DNA from: Rana temporaria
Taxonomy: Eukaryota > Chordata > Amphibia > Anura > Ranidae
NCBI RefSeq assembly: GCF_905171775.1
Contig: NC_053494.1
Span: 44,301,981 to 44,365,980 of the forward strand
DNA length: 64,000 bases
Reading direction: 5' to 3'
The notes under the pieces were generated by a model. The model was given only the letters and a program-made list of their open reading frames with translations, was not told where the DNA came from and made no database searches. Positions 63,919 through 64,000 of this stretch are shown here, piece by piece. Every line of letters begins with the position of its first letter. Within the stretch, counting starts at the first letter, position 1. The translations under genes and the position numbers were made by a program.

Positions 63919-64000
<82 letters not shown>
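63919..64000. repeat. (CTAT)n microsatellite at the window edge
   Basis: About 20 tetranucleotide units continuing to the last base, so the array extends beyond the window. Confidence 0.95.

Overview
This is a gene-poor, transposon-saturated stretch of a vertebrate genome, most probably a true frog (Ranidae) or close relative. That assignment is inference. It rests on dense PIF/Harbinger-type MITEs whose ends read GGGCCAGATTCA, repeats that start TTAACCACTTGCC or TTAAAGCGG, a complete DIRS-type tyrosine-recombinase retrotransposon, a long L1-like LINE, hAT miniature elements with 8-bp target duplications, and a Tc1 fragment. I recognise these repeat styles from frog genomes but could not run a search. 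I found no convincing host gene exon, rRNA, tRNA gene or CRISPR array. Most long open frames in the first third are illusions produced by minisatellites.

Layout. Positions 1-16 kb hold hAT miniature elements (394-1111 and 6342-7522, each with a perfect 8-bp target duplication), Harbinger-type MITEs and several minisatellites. Positions 17.7-19.1 kb hold a Tc1 fragment that truncates a Myb/SANT-like ORF, which lies head to head with a spliced MADF-type exon. Positions 19.3-33 kb carry SINE-like copies, nested MITEs, a large palindromic TTAA-flanked element and more minisatellites. Positions 33.6-35.5 kb are a Harbinger element with an intron-containing HARBI1-like transposase on the minus strand. 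A MITE 2 kb away (36465-37344) shares about 310 bp of its subterminal sequence, so source and derivative lie side by side.

The centrepiece is a three-level nest at 39.3-51.8 kb. An older tandem-repeat-bearing element is split by a 12-kb DIRS element (39457-51534), and that is split by a 6.7-kb LINE (41225-47934). The LINE is flanked by a perfect 15-bp target duplication and ends in a poly(A) tail. The DIRS element shows its diagnostic internal complementary region, an exact complement of the joined right and left ends. Its gag-like ORF is broken, RT/RNase H/methylase-like ORF is open, and recombinase ORF has one premature stop. The LINE has an intact ORF1 and an ORF2 damaged by what looks like a single lost base.

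Positions 53.4-56.8 kb are a very recent 1.68-kb tandem duplication. After it come a 1.75-kb hAT element (57156-58902) carrying an array of ACTACAAGTCCCAGCAT-like motifs, a solo LTR (59409-60056) with a 5-bp target duplication, a TA microsatellite, and at the right edge three nearly contiguous DNA-transposon insertions followed by a CTAT microsatellite.

The elements interact mainly by nesting and by supplying enzymes in trans. The Harbinger transposase is the plausible mobiliser of the GATTCA-ended MITEs, the LINE can copy itself only if ORF2 function is supplied, and the DIRS element is probably dead.
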